Positions 37,590 to 50,690 are shown, counted from the first letter of the stretch. The stretch is DNA of 64,000 bases from Plasmopara viticola (GCA_001695595.3 MBPM02000067.1:1-64000), one strand, 5' to 3'. Program-made: numbers and translations. Notes: generated by a model from the letters alone, not told the origin.

Positions 37590-38700
37590 TCCAGACCGAT
37601 AGAACGGACGTATCGTTCGCCATACAGCGTCTCAGCGCTTCCAAAGAATGCTTATACACTGCGTTGGTGCTCTTTTGTGTCTGTGCATGTCTAAACCAAT
37701 GATAAGGACGTATCTGTGGCCATACAGCGTCCAAGTGCGTCGAAAGAATGCTTGTACATTGGGTTGTGGCACCAGTGCGTCTGTGCATGTCCAGACCGAT
37801 ACAAAGGACGTACCTGTGGCCGTACATCGTCTCAGCGCGTTAAAAGAATGCGTGTACACTGCTTTGTGGCCTGACTACGTCTATGCATGTCTAGACCAAT
37901 AAAAAGGACGTTTCTGTGGCCATACAACGTCTCAGCGCGTCAAAAGAATGGGTGTACACTCCGTTGCGGCTTGACTACGTCTGTGCAGTTTTGGATCGAT
38001 AGAACGGACGTATCTTTGGCCATACAGCGTCTCAACGCTTCCAAAGAATGCTTAAAAACTGCGTTGGTGCTCTATTGTGTCTGTGCATGTCTAGACCAGT
38101 TATAAGGACGTATCTGTGGCCATACAGCGTCCAAGCGCGTCGAAACAATGCTTGTACATTGGGTTGTGGGACCAGTGCGTCTGTGCATGTCTAGGCCGAT
38201 ACAAAGGACGTATCTGTGGCCGTACATCGTCTCAGCGCTTTTAACGAATGCGTGTACACTGCGTTGTGGCGCTATTGCGTCTGGACATGTCTAGACAGAT
38301 AGAAAGGTTGTATCTGGGGTCGTACATCGTCTCAATGCGTCAAAAGAATGCGTGTAGACTGCGTTGTGGCTTAATTACGTCTGTGCATGTCTAGACCGAT
38401 GGAACGGACGTTTCTTTGGCCATACAGCGTCTCAGCGCTTCCAAAGAATGCTTTAAAACTGCGTTGGTGCTCTTTTGTGTCTGTGCATGTCTAAACCAAT
38501 TATAAGGACGTATCTGTGGCCATACAGCGTCTCAGCGCGTCGAAAGAATGCTTGTACATTGGGTTGTGGCACCAGTGCGTCTGTGCAAGTCTAGACCGAT
38601 ACAATGGACGTACCTGTGGCCGTACATCGTCTCAGCGAGTTAAAAGAATGCGTGTACACTGTGTTGTGGCTTGACTACGTCAGTGCATGTCTGGATCAAT
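37590..38700. repeat. 400-bp tetramer, ~2.75 copies
   Basis: GAACGGACG occurs at 37,602, 38,002 and 38,402, and ACCAGTGCGTCTG at 37,771, 38,171 and 38,571, both exactly 400 bp apart. The four monomers are the GAACGG/GTTGGTGC, CCAATTATAAGG-type, ACCAGTGCG and TACATCG types. The same order occurs inside the 9-mer at 34.9-35.3 kb, so this looks like a tetramer expanded from part of it. Confidence 0.85.
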
Positions 38701-39191
38701 AGATTAGACGTATCCGTGACCGTACATCGTCTCAGCGCGTCAAAAAAAAATCCATGTACACTGCGTTGTGGCTCATTTGCGTCTGTGCATGTCTATACCG
38801 ATAGAAAGGACGTATCTGTGGTCATACAGCGTCTCAACGCTTCAATAGAATGCGTGTACATTGCGTTGTGGCTCTATTGTGTCTTTGCATGTCTAGACCG
38901 ATAGAAAGGACGTATTGGTGTCCATCCAGCGTCTCGGCGCCTCAATAGAATGCTTATACACTGCGTTGTGGCTCTATTGCGTCTGTGCATGTCTAGACCG
39001 ATAGAAAGGACGTATCCGTGGTCAAACAGCGTCTCAGCGCTTCAAATCGATGCGTGTACACTGCGTTGTGGCTCTATTGTGTCTGTGCATGTCTATACCG
39101 ATAGAAAGGACGTATCTGTGGCCGTACATCGTCTCAACGCTTTAAAAGAATGCGTGTACACTGCGCTGTGGCACTATTGCGATTGGGCATG
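38701..39191. repeat. Mixed monomers before the 17/24-mer HOR
   Basis: About five monomers with no shared higher-order unit. One contains a run of nine A near 38,742, a local expansion of the usual CAAAAGAAT. Confidence 0.6.
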
Positions 39192-39593
39192 TCTAGACAG
39201 ATAGAAATAATGTATCTGTGGCAATACAGCGTCTCAGCGCTTCAAAAGAATGAATATACACTGCGTTGGGACTCTATTGCGTCTGTGCATGTCTAGACCG
39301 ATAGAAAAGACGTATCTTTGGCCGTACAGCGTCTCAGCACTTCAAAAGAATGCTTATCACTGTGTTCTGGCTAAATAGTGTCTGTGCATGTCTAGACGGA
39401 TGAAAAGGACGTACCTGTGGCCATACAGCGTCTTAGCGTTTCAATAGAATGAATATACACTTTGTTGTGGCTCCAATGCATCTGTGCATGTCTAGACCGA
39501 TAGATAGGACATATCTGTGGCTATACAGCGTCTCAGCGCTTCAAAAGAATGCGTATACACTGTGTTGTGGCTCTATTGCGTCTGTGCATGTCT
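39192..39593. repeat. Four-monomer block shared with 61.8-62.2 kb
   Basis: From AGATAGAAATAATGTATC onward, this block matches 61,828-62,229 at a constant offset of 22,636. It includes the rare monomers GGCAATACAGCG, GCTTATCACTGTGTTCTGG and GATAGATAGGACATATC. The flanks do not match. The left edge of the following HOR lies within it. Confidence 0.82.
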
Positions 39594-41710
39594 AGTCCGA
39601 TACAAAGGACGTATCTGTTGTCATACAGCGTCTCAGCGCTTCAAAAGAATGCTTATACACTGCGTTGTGGCTCTATTGTGTTTGTGCATAATGAAACCAA
39701 TCAAAAGAACGTATCAGAGGTCATACAGCGTTTCAGCGCTTCAAAAGAATGCTTATACACTCCGTTGTGGCTCCATTGTGTCTGTGCATGTCTATACCAA
39801 TCGAAAGGACGTATCTGTGGCCATACAGCGTCTCACCCCTTCAAAAGAAAGCTTATACATTGCGTTGTTGCTCGTGTCTGTGCATGTCTATACCGATAGA
39901 AAAGACGTATCTGTGGCCATACAGCGTCTCAGCGCTTCGAAAGAATGCTTATACACTCCGTTGTGGCTCCATTGTGTCTGTGCATGTCTATACCAATCTA
40001 AAGGACGTATCTGTGGCCATACAGCGTGTCAGCGCTTCAATAGAATGCGTGTACACTGCGTTGTGGCTCCATTGTGTCTGTGCATAAGTTTACCGATAGA
40101 AAGGACGTATTTCTTGCCATACAGCGTGTCAGCGCTTCAATAGAATGCGTGTACACTGCGTTGTGGCTCCATTGTGTCTGTGCATGTGTTTACCGATAGA
40201 AAGGACGTATTTCTTGTCATACAGCGTCTCAGCGCTTCAAAAGAATGCGTATACACTGCGTTGTGGCTCTATTGTGTCTGCGCATGTCTATACCGATACA
40301 AAGGACGTATCTGTTGTCATACAGCGTCTCAGCGCTTCAAAAGAATGCTTATACACTGCGTTGTGGCTCTATTGTGTTTGTGCATAATGAAACCAATCAA
40401 AAGAACGTATCAGAGGTCATACAGCGTTTCAGCGCTTCAAAAGAATGCTTATACACTCCGTTGTGGCTCCATTGTGTCTGTTCATGTCTATACCAATCGA
40501 AAGGACGTATCTGTGGCCATACAGCGTCTCACTCCTTCAAAAGAAAGCTTATACATTGCGTTGTTGCTCGTGTCTGTGCATGTCTATACCGATAGAAAAG
40601 ACGTATCTGTGGCCATACAGCGTCTCAGCGCTTCGAAAGAATGCTTATACACTCCGTTGTGGCTCCATTGTGTCTGTGCATGTCTATACCAATCTAAAGG
40701 ACGTATCTGTGGCCATACAGCGTGTCAGCGCTTCAATAGAATGCGTGTACACTGCGTTGTGGCTCCATTGTGTCTGTGCATAAGTTTACCGATAGAAAGG
40801 ACGTATTTCTTGCCATACAGCGTGTCAGCGCTTCAATAGAATGCGTGTACACTGCGTTGTGGCTCCATTGTGTCTGTGCATGTGTTTACCGATAGAAAGG
40901 ACGTATTTCTTGTCATACAGCGTCTCAGCGCTTCAAAAGAATGCGTATACACTGCGTTGTGGCTCTATTGTGTCTGCGCATGTCTATACCGATACAAAGG
41001 ACAATTCTGTGGCCATACAGCGTCTCAGTGCTTCAAAAGAATTCTTAAACACTGGGTTGTGGCTCCATTGTGTCTGTGCATGTCTATACCGATAGAAAGG
41101 ACGTATCTGTGGTCATACAGCGTGTCAGCGCTTCAATAGAATGCGAGTACACTGCGTTGTGGCTCTATCGTGTCTGTGCATGTCTATACCAATCCAAAGG
41201 ACGTATCTGAGCCAGTAAAGCGTCTCAGCGCTTCAAAAGAATGCTTTTACACTGCGTTGTGGCTCTATTGCGTCTATGCATGTCTAGACCGATAAAAAGG
41301 ACGTATTTGTGGCCATACAGCGTGTCAGCGCTACAATAGAATGCGTGTCCACTGCGTTGTGGCTCTATTGTGTCTTTGCATGTCTAGACCGATAGAAAGA
41401 ACGCATCGGTGGTCATACAGCGTCTCAGCGCTTCAAAAGAATGCTTATACACTGCGTTGTTGCTCTATTGCGTCTGTGCATGTCTATACCGATAGAAAGG
41501 ATGTATCTGTGGTCACACAGCGTCTCAGCGATTCAATAGACTATGTGTACACTGCGTTGTGGCTTAACTACGTCTGTGCATGTCTAGTCCGATAGAAAGG
41601 ACGTATCTGTTGTCATACAGCGTCTCAGCGCTTCAAAAGAATGCTTATACACGGCGTTGTGGCTCTATTGTGTCTGTGCATGTCCAGACCGATAGAAAGG
41701 ACGTATCTTT
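39320..41710. repeat. 2,391-bp HOR (24 monomers), containing two 7-mers
   Basis: The marker GCTTATCACTGTGTTCTGG at 39,352 recurs 2,391 bp later. Inside, a 696-bp seven-monomer block starts at 39,549 and again at 40,245, with shared markers CATAATGAAACCAATC, TTGTTGCTCGTGTCTG and TGCATAAGTTTACCG. Eight or so further monomers complete the unit. The next unit is 1,695 bp with only one 7-mer. Variants remove the usual TAG triplets, so long open frames appear (up to 221 codons at 40,174-40,839); these read the monomer in three rotating frames and I do not call them genes. Confidence 0.88.
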
Positions 41711-43405
41711 GGCCGTACAGCGTCTCAGCACTTCAAAAGAATGCTTATCACTGTGTTCTGGCTAAATAGTGTCTGTGCATGTCTAGACGGATGAAAAGGA
41801 CGTACCTGTGGCCATACAGCGTCTTAGCGTTTCAATAGAATGAATATACACTTTGTTGTGGCTCCAATGCATCTGTGCATGTCTAGACCGATAGATAGGA
41901 CATATCTGTGGCTATACAGCGTCTCAGCGCTTCAAAAGAATGCGTATACACTGTGTTGTGGCTCTATTGCGTCTGTGCATGTCTAGTCCGATACAAAGGA
42001 CGTATCTGTTGTCATACAGCGTCTCAGCGCTTCAAAAGAATGCTTATACACTGCGTTGTGGCTCTATTGTGTTTGTGCATAATGAAACCAATCAAAAGAA
42101 CGTATCAGAGGTCATACAGCGTTTCAGCGCTTCAAAAGAATGCTTATACACTCCGTTGTGGCTCCATTGTGTCTGTGCATGTCTATACCAATCGAAAGGA
42201 CGTATCTGTGGCCATACAGCGTCTCACCCCTTCAAAAGAAAGCTTATACATTGCGTTGTGGCTCGTGTCTGTGCATGTCTATACCGATAGAAAAGACGTA
42301 TCTGTGGCCATACAGCGTCTCAGCGCTTCGAAAGGATGCTTATACACTCCGTTGTGGCTCCATTGTGTCTGTGCATGTCTATACCAATCTAAAGGACGTA
42401 TCTGTGGCCATACAGCGTGTCAGCGCTTCAATAGAATGCGTGTACACTGCGTTGTGGCTCCATTGTGTCTGTGCATAAGTTTACCGATAGAAAGGACGTA
42501 TTTCTTGCCATACAGCGTGTCAGCGCTTCAATAGAATGCGTGTACACTGCGTTGTGGCTCCATTGTGTCTGTACATGTGTTTACCGATAGAAAGGACGTA
42601 TTTCTTGTCATACAGCGTCTCAGCGCTTCAAAAGAATGCGTATACACTGCGTTGTGGCTCTATTGTGTCTGCGCATGTCTATACCGATACAAAGGACAAT
42701 TCTGTGGCCATACAGCGTCTCAGTGCTTCAAAAGAATTCTTAAACACTGGGTTGTGGCTCCATTGTGTCTGTGCATGTCTATACCGATAGAAAGGACGTA
42801 TCTGTGGTCATACAGCGTGTCAGCGCTTCAATAGAATGCGTGTACACTGCGTTGTGGCTCTATCGTGTCTGTGCATGTCTATACCAATCCAAAGGACGTA
42901 TCTGAGCCAGTAAAGCGTCTCAGCGCTTCAAAAGAATGCTTTTACACTGCGTTGTGGCTCTATTGCGTCTATGCATGTCTAGACCGATAAAAAGGACGTA
43001 TTTGTGGCCATACAGCGTGTCAGCGCTACAATAGAATGCGTGTCCACTGCGTTGTGGCTCTATTGTGTCTTTGCATGTCTAGACCGATAGAAAGAACGCA
43101 TCGGTGGTCATACAGCGTCTCAGCGCTTCAAAAGAATGCTTATACACTGCGTTGTTGCTCTATTGCGTCTGTGCATGTCTATACCGATAGAAAGGATGTA
43201 TCTGTGGTCACACAGCGTCTCAGCGATTCAATAGACTCTGTGTACACTGCGTTGTGGCTTAACTACGTCTGTGCATGTCTCGTCCGATAGAAAGGACGTA
43301 TCTGTTGTCATACAGCGTCTCAGCGCTTCAAAAGAATGCTTATACACGGCGTTGTGGCTCTATTGTGTCTGGGCATGTCCAGACCGATAGAAAGGACGTA
43401 TCTTT
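41711..43405. repeat. 1,695-bp HOR (17 monomers), single 7-mer version
   Basis: It parallels 39,320-41,710 minus one 696-bp block. 40,841/42,536, 40,870/42,565 and 41,341/43,036 are all 1,695 bp apart. Differences are few, for example TTGTGGCTCGTG near 42,257 against TTGTTGCTCGTG near 40,563. Homology stops near 43,405. Confidence 0.88.
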
Positions 43406-43580
43406 GGCCATCCAGCGTCTCAGCGCTTCAAAGGAATCTTTATACACTGCGTTGTGGCTCTATTGCGTCTGTGCATGTCTAGACCGATAGAAAGGACGTT
43501 TCTATGGCCCTACAGCGTCTCAGCGCTTCAAAAGAATGCTTATACACTGCGCTGTGGCTATATTGCATCTGTGCATGTTT
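43406..43580. repeat. Linking monomers
   Basis: Two monomers (TTGGCCATCCAGCG; TTCTATGGCCCTAC) connect the 17-mer and 8-mer arrays. No repeat unit is seen. Confidence 0.55.
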
Positions 43581-46500
43581 AGAGCGATAAAAAGGACGTA
43601 TCTGTGGTCATACAGCGTCTCAGCGCTTTAAAAGAATGCTTATACACTGCGTTGTGGCTCTATTGTGTCTGTTCATGTCTATACCGATAGGAAGGACGTA
43701 TCTTTGGCCATACAGCGTCTCAGCGCTTTAAAAAAATGCGTACTCACTGGGTGTTGGCTCTATTGCATCTGTTAACGTATAGACTGATCAAAAGGACGTA
43801 GAAGTGACCATACAGCGTCGTAGCGTTTCAAAATGATGAATATACACTGCGATGTGGCTGTATTGCATCTGTGCATGTCGAGACCTAAAGAAAGGACGTC
43901 TCTTTGGCCATACAGCGTCTCAGAGCTCCAAAAGAATGCTTATACACTGCGGTGTGGCTCTATTGCATCTGTACAGGCAACACCAATAGAAAGGACGTAT
44001 CTGTAGCCATACAGCATCTCAGCGCTACAAAAGAATGCGTGTACACTGGGTTGTGGCTTAGCTACGTCTGTGCATGTCTAGACCGATAGAAAGGACGTAT
44101 CTGTGGCCACACAGCGTCTCAGTGTTTCCAAAAAATGGATATACACAATGTTGTGGCTTAACTGCGACTGTGCATGTTTATACCGATAGAACGGACGTAT
44201 CTGGTGCCATACAGCGTCTCAGCATTTAAAAAGAATGCGTGTACACTGCGTTGTGGCTTGACTACGTCTGTGCATGTCTAGACCGATAGAAAGGACGTTC
44301 CTGTGGCCATACAGCGTCTCAGCGCTTCAAAGAATGCCTATACACTGCGTTGTGGCTCTATCGTGTCTGCGCATGTCTAGAGCGATAAAAAGGACGTATC
44401 TGTGGTCATACAGCGTCTCAGCGCTTTAAAAGAATGCTTATACACTGCGTTGTGGCTCTATTGTGTCTGTTCATGTCTATACCGATAGGAAGGACGTATC
44501 TTTGGCCATACAGCGTCTCAGCGCTTTAAAAAAATGCGTACTCACTGGGTGTTGGCTCTATTGCATCTGTTAACGTATAGACTGATCAAAAGGACGTAGA
44601 AGTGACCATACAGCGTCGTAGCGTTTCAAAATGATGAATATACACTGCGATGTGGCTGTATTGCATCTGTGCATGTCGAGACCTAAAGAAAGGACGTCTC
44701 TTTGGCCATACAGCGTCTCAGAGCTCCAAAAGAATGCTTATACACTGCGGTGTGGCTCTATTGCATCTGTACAGGCAACACCAATAGAAAGGACGTATCT
44801 GTAGCCATACAGCATCTCAGCGCTACAAAAGAATGCGTGTACACTGGGTTGTGGCTTAGCTACGTCTGTGCATGTCTAGACCGATAGAAAGGACGTATCT
44901 GTGGCCACACAGCGTCTCAGTGTTTCCAAAAAATGGATATACACAATGTTGTGGCTTAACTGCGACTGTGCATGTTTATACCGATAGAACGGACGTATCT
45001 GGTGCCATACAGCGTCTCAGCATTTAAAAAGAATGCGTGTACACTGCGTTGTGGCTCTTCTACTACTGTGCATGTCTAGACCGATAGAAAGGACGTATCT
45101 GTGGCCATACAGCGTCGCAGAGCTTCAAAGAATGCTTATACACTGCGTTAAGGCTGTATTGCGTCTGAGCATGTCTAAAATGATAGAAAGGACGTATCTG
45201 TGGCCATACCGCGTCTCAGCGCTTCAAAACAATGCTTATACACTGCGTTGTGGCTCTATTGTGTCTATGCATTTCTTTATCGATAGAAAGGATGTATCGG
45301 TGGCCGTACAGCGCCTCAGCGCTTCAAGAGAATGCGTACACACTGGGTGTTGGCTCTATTGCATCTGTTAATGTATACACCGATAGAAAGGACGTATTTG
45401 TGACCATCGGCGTCGTAGCGTTTCAAAAGAATGAATGTACACTGCGTTGTGGCTTTATTGCATCTGTGCATGTCTAGACCGATAGAGAGGACGTCTCTTT
45501 GGCCATAAGCGTGTCAGAGCTTCAAAAGAATGCCTATACACTGCGTTGTGGCTCTATTGCATCTGTACAGGTCAATACCAATAGAAAAGACGTATCTGTG
45601 GCCATACAGCGACTCAGCGCTACAAACGAATGCGTGTACACTGGGTTGTGGCTTAGCTACGTCTGTGCATGTCTAGACCGATAGAAAGGACGTATCTGTG
45701 GCCACACAGCGTCTCAGTGTTTCCAAAAAATGGATATACACAATGTTGTGGCTTAACTGCGACTGTGCATGTTTATACCGATAGAACGGACGTATCTGGT
45801 GCCATACAGCGTCTCAGCATTTAAAAAGAATGCGTGTACACTGCGTTGTGGCTCTACTACTACTGTGCATGTCTAGACCGATAGAAAGGACGTATCTGTG
45901 GCCATACAGCGTCGCAGCGCTTCAAAGAATGCTTCTACACTGCGTTAAGGCTGTATTGCGTCTGAGCATGTCTAAAATGATAGAAAGGACGTATCTGTGG
46001 CCATACCGCGTCTCAGCGCTTCAAAACAATGCTTATACACTGCGTTGTGGCTCTATTGTGTCTATGCATTTCTATATCGATAGAAAGGATGTATCGGTGG
46101 CCGTACAGCGTCTCAGCGCTTCAAGAGAATGCGTACACACTGGGTGTTGGCTCTATTGCATCTGTTAATGTATACACCGATAGAAAGTACGTATTTGTGA
46201 CCATCGGCGTCGTAGCGTTTCAAAAGAATGAATGTACACTGCGTTGTGGCTTTATTGCATCTGTGCATGTCTATACCGATAGAGAGGACGTCTCTTTGGC
46301 CATAAGCGTGTCAGAGCTCCAAAAGAATGCCTATACACTGCGTTGTGGCTCTATTGCATCTGTACAGGTCAATACCAATAGAAAAGACGTATCTGTTGCC
46401 ATACAGCGACTCAGCGCTACAAAAGAATGCGTGTACACTGGGTTGTGGCTTAGCTACGTCTGTGCATGTCTAGACCGATAGAAAGGACGTATCTGTGGCC
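43581..46500. repeat. ~797-bp HOR (8 monomers), ~3.6 copies
   Basis: The monomer with GGCCACACAGCG lies at 44,107, 44,905 and 45,702 (798 and 797 bp apart), with a partial relative at 46,497. AGAGCGATAAAAAGG at 43,581 and 44,379 gives the same spacing. Copies 1-2 and copies 3-4 form two closer pairs: the first pair has GTATAGACTGATCAAAAGG, the second AAAATGATAGAAAGG. The first 8-mer pair therefore differs from the second over half the unit. Confidence 0.85.
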
Positions 46501-47690
46501 ACAAAGCGTCTCAGCGCTTCAAAAGAATGCTTATACACTGCGTAGTGTGCTTGACTACGTCTGTGCACGGCTAGACTGATGGAAAGGCCGCTCCTGTGGC
46601 CATGCATCGTCTTAGAGTTTCAAAAGATTGAATATGCACTTTGTTGTGGCTCTATTGTGTCTGTGAATGTCTAGACCGATAGAAAAAACCTATCGGTGGC
46701 CATACATCGTCTCAGCGCTTCAAAAGAATGCGTGTAAACTGCGTTGTGGCTTAAATACGTCTTTGCATGTCTAGAAAGATAGAAAGGACGTATCTATCGC
46801 CGTACAGCGTCTCCGTGCTTCGAAAGAAAGCGTACCCACTGGGTGTTGGCTCTTGCATCTGTGCATATCTAGACCGATAGAAAGGACGTACGTGTTGCTA
46901 TACTGCGTCTCAGCGCTTCAAAAGAATGAAAATACACTGTGTTGTGGCTCTATTGCATCTATGCATGTCTAGACCGATAGGAAGGACGTATCTTTCGCCA
47001 ACAGTGTCGTAGAGCTCCAAACGCATGCTTATACACTGCGTTGTGGCTTAACTACGTCTGTGCATGTCCTGACGGATAGAAAGGACGTATCTATGATCGT
47101 ACAGCATCTCAGCGCTTAAAAAGAATGCTTCTACACTGCGTTGTGGCTTAACTACGTCTGTCCATGTCTAAACCGATAGAAAGGACGTATCTATGGCCGT
47201 ACAGCAACTCAGCGCTTTAAACGAATGATTATACACTGCGTTGTGGCTATATTGCATCTGTGCATGTCTAGACCGATAGAAAGGACGTAGCTGTGACCGT
47301 ACTGCGTCTCAGCTCTCCAAAAGAATGAATATATACTGCGTTGGGCTCTATTGCGTCTGTACATGTCTAGACAGATTGAAAGATCGTATCTGGGGCCATA
47401 CAGCCTCTCGGCGCTTCGAAAGAATACTGTTACACTGCTTTGTAGCTCTATTGCGTCTTTGCATTGCTAGGCAGATAGAAAGGATGTATCTGTGGCTATT
47501 CAGGATCTCAGTGCTTCAAAAGAAGCGTATACACTGCGTTGGAGCCTAACTACGTTTGTGCATGTCTAGACCGATAAAAAGGACATATCTTGGGCCGTAC
47601 AGCGTCTCAGCGCTTCAAAAGAATGCGTGTCCACTGCGTTGTGGCTCTACCACTACTGTGCATGTCTAGACAGATAGCAAAGACGTATCT
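46501..47690. repeat. Diverged satellite monomers
   Basis: About twelve monomers differ from each other and from neighbours by many substitutions and a few indels (GTTGGCTCTTGCATCTG near 46,845; GTTGGGCTCTATTG near 47,340). No HOR is visible. The GATAGAAAGGACGTA core remains readable in most. Confidence 0.7.
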
Positions 47691-47699
47691 GTGGCCATA

Positions 47700-48140
47700 C
47701 AGCGTCTCAGCGTTTTAAAAGAATGCTTATACACTGCGTTGTGTGATTGACTAAGTCTGTGCATGTCTAAACGGATGGAAAGGACGTTCCTGTGGCCATA
47801 CAGCGTCTCAGCGCTTCAAAGAATGCCTATACGCTGCGTTGTGACTCTATTGCGTCTGTGCATGTCTATACCGATAGAAGGGACGTATTTGTGGTCATAC
47901 AGCGTCTTAGCGCTCCAAAAGAATGCTTATACACTGCGATGTGGGCTTTTGTGTCTGTGCATGTCTATACCGATAGAAAGGACGTATCGGTGGCCATACA
48001 GCATCTCAGCGCTTCAAAAGGATGCGTACACACTGGGTGTTGGCTCTATTGCATCTGTTAATGTATAAACCGATAGAAAGGACGTACGTGTGACCATACA
48101 GCGTCGTAGCAGCTCAAAAGAATGAATGTGCATTGCGTTG
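47700..48140. repeat. Direct repeat left of the 48-53 kb block
   Basis: GTGTGATTGACTAAGTC (47,741) and GACGTACGTGTGACC (48,081) recur at 53,835 and 54,175, both at offset 6,094. This makes a collinear direct repeat of about 440 bp on either side of a different subfamily. A third copy of both markers follows about 697 bp further right. Confidence 0.82.
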
Positions 48141-50690
48141 TGAGTTTATTGCATCTGTGCATGTCTAGAGCGATAGAAAGGACGTATCTGTGGCCGTCCA
48201 ACACCTCAGCGCTACAACAGAATTATTATACACTTCGTTGTGGCTCTATTCCATCTGTGCATGTCTAGACCGATAGAAAGGACGAATCTGTGGCCGTACA
48301 ACGTCTCAGCGCTACAACAGAATTATTATACACTTCGATGTGGCTCTATTCCATCTGTGCATGGCTAGAGCGATAGAAAGGACGTATCTGTGGCCATAAG
48401 ACGCCTCAGCGCTCCAACACAATGATTAAACACTTTGTTGGAGCTCTATTGCATCTGTGCATGTCTGTAGCGAAGAAAGGACGTATCTGTGGCCATACAA
48501 CGTCTCAGCGCTCCAACAGAATGATTATACACTTCGATGTGGCTCTATTCCATCTGTGCATGTCTAGAGCGATAGAAAGGACGTATCTGTGGCCATACAA
48601 CGTCTCTGCGCTCCAACAGAATGATTATACACTTCGATGTGGCTCTATTTCATCTGTGCATGTCTAGAGCGATAGAAAGGACGTATCTATGGCCGTCCAA
48701 CGCGTCAGCGCTACAACAGAATTATTATACACTTCGTTGTGGCTCTATTCTATCTGTGCATGTCTAGACCGATAGAAAGGACGTATCTGTGGCCGTACAA
48801 CGTCTCAGCGCTCCAACAGAATTATAATACACTTCGATGTGGCTCTATTCCATCTGTGCATGTCTAGAGCGATAGAAAGGACGTATCTGTGGCCGCAAGA
48901 CGCCTCAGCGCTCCAACACAATGATTAAACACTTTGTTGGAGCTCTATTGCATCTGTTCATGTCTGTAGATAAGAAAAGGACGTATTTGTGGCCGTACAA
49001 CGTCTCAGCGCTTCAACAGAATGATTATACACTTCGATGTGGCTCTATTCCATCTGTGCATGTCTAGAGCGATAGAAAAGACGTATCTGTGGCCATACAA
49101 CGTCTCAGCGCTCCAACAGAATAATTATACACTTCGATGTGGCCCTATTTCATCTGTGCAAGTCTAGAGCGATAGAAAGGACGTACGTGTGACCATACAG
49201 CGTCGTAGCAGTTCAAAAGAATGAATGTAAACTGCGTTGTGGCTTTATTGCATCTGTGCATGTCTAGAGCGATAGAAAGGACGTATCTGTGGCCGTCCAA
49301 CACCTCAGCGCTACAACAGAATTATTATACACTTCGTTGTGGCTCTATTTCATCTGTGCATGTCTAGACCGATAGAAAGGACGAATCTGTGGCCGTGCAA
49401 CGTCTCAGCGCTACAACAGAATGATTATACACTTCGATGTGGCTCTATTCCATCTGTGCATGGCTAGAGCGATAGAAAGGACGTATCTGTGGCCATAAGA
49501 CGACTGAGCGCTCCAACACAATGATTAAACACTTTTTTGGAGCTCTATTGCATCTGTGCATGTCGGTAGCGAAGAAAGGACGTATCTGTGGCCATACAAC
49601 GTCTCAGCGCTCCAACAGAATGATTATACACTTCGATGTGGCTCTATTCCATCTGTGCATGTCTAGAGCGATAGAAAGGACGTATCTGTGGCCATACAAC
49701 GTCTCTGCGCTCCAACAGAATGATTATACACTTCGATGTGGCTCTATTTCATCTGTGCATGTCTAGAGCGATAGAAAGGACGTATCTATGGCCGTCCAAC
49801 GCGTCAGCGCTACAACAGAATTATTATACACTTCGTTGTGGCTCTATTCTATCTGTGCATGTCTAGACCGATAGAAAGGACGTATCTGTGGCCGTACAAC
49901 GTCTCAGCGCTCCAACAGAATTATAATACACTTCGATGTGGCTCTATTCCATCTGTGCATGTCTAGAGCGATAGAAAGGACGTATCTGTGGCCGCAAGAC
50001 GCCTCAGCGCTCCAACACAATGATTAAACACTTTGTTGGAGCTCTATTGCATCTGTTCATGTCTGTAGATAAGAAAAGGACGTATTTGTGGCCGTACAAC
50101 GTCTCAGCGCTTCAACAGAATGATTTTACACTTCGATGTGGCTCTATTCCATCTGTGCATGTCTAGAGCGATAGAAAAGACGTATCTGTGGCCATACAAC
50201 GTCTCAGCGCTCCAACTGAATGATTATACACTTCGATGTGGCCCTATTTCATCTGTGCAAGTCTAGAGCGATAGAAAGGACGTACGTGTGACCATACAGC
50301 GTCGTAGCAGTTCAAAAGAATGAATGTAAACTGCGTTGTGGCTTTATTGCATCTGTGCATGTCTAGAGCGATAGAAAGGACGTATCTGTGGCCGTCCAAC
50401 ACCTCAGCGCTACAACAGAATTATTATACACTTCGTTGTGGCTCTATTTCATCTGTGCATGTCTAGACCGATAGAAAGGACGAATCTGTGGCCGTGCAAC
50501 GTCTCAGCGCTACAACAGAATGATTATACACTTCGATGTGGCTCTATTCCATCTGTGCATGGCTAGAGCGATAGAAAGGACGTATCTGTGGCCATAAGAC
50601 GACTGAGCGCTCCAACACAATGATTAAACACTTTTTTGGAGCTCTATTGCATCTGTGCATGTCGGTAGCGAAGAAAGGACGTATCTGTGG
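48081..50690. repeat. 1,099-bp HOR (11 monomers), ~2.4 copies
   Basis: GACGTACGTGTGACC at 48,081, 49,180 and 50,279 sets the unit. Monomers are of a distinct subfamily: CTCCAACAGAATGATTATAC, CACTTCGATGTGG and CTATTCCATCTG, with AGAGCGATAG after the XbaI site. Copies 2 and 3 are closer to each other (shared TTTTTTGGAGC and CATGTCGGTAGCG). Homology fades near 50,700. Confidence 0.9.

Noticed and set aside
37471..37827. Minus-strand open frame of 118 codons (and shorter ones at 32,081 and 58,190)
   Set aside because: These are the reverse complement of the satellite. The same peptide pattern appears at many places and tracks HOR copies, not a gene.
40174..40839. 221-codon open frame, longest in the window
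   Set aside because: It reads the satellite in three rotating frames, overlaps other open frames of similar length, and has no domain, signal or start context. It exists because two recurrent TAG triplets are mutated locally.
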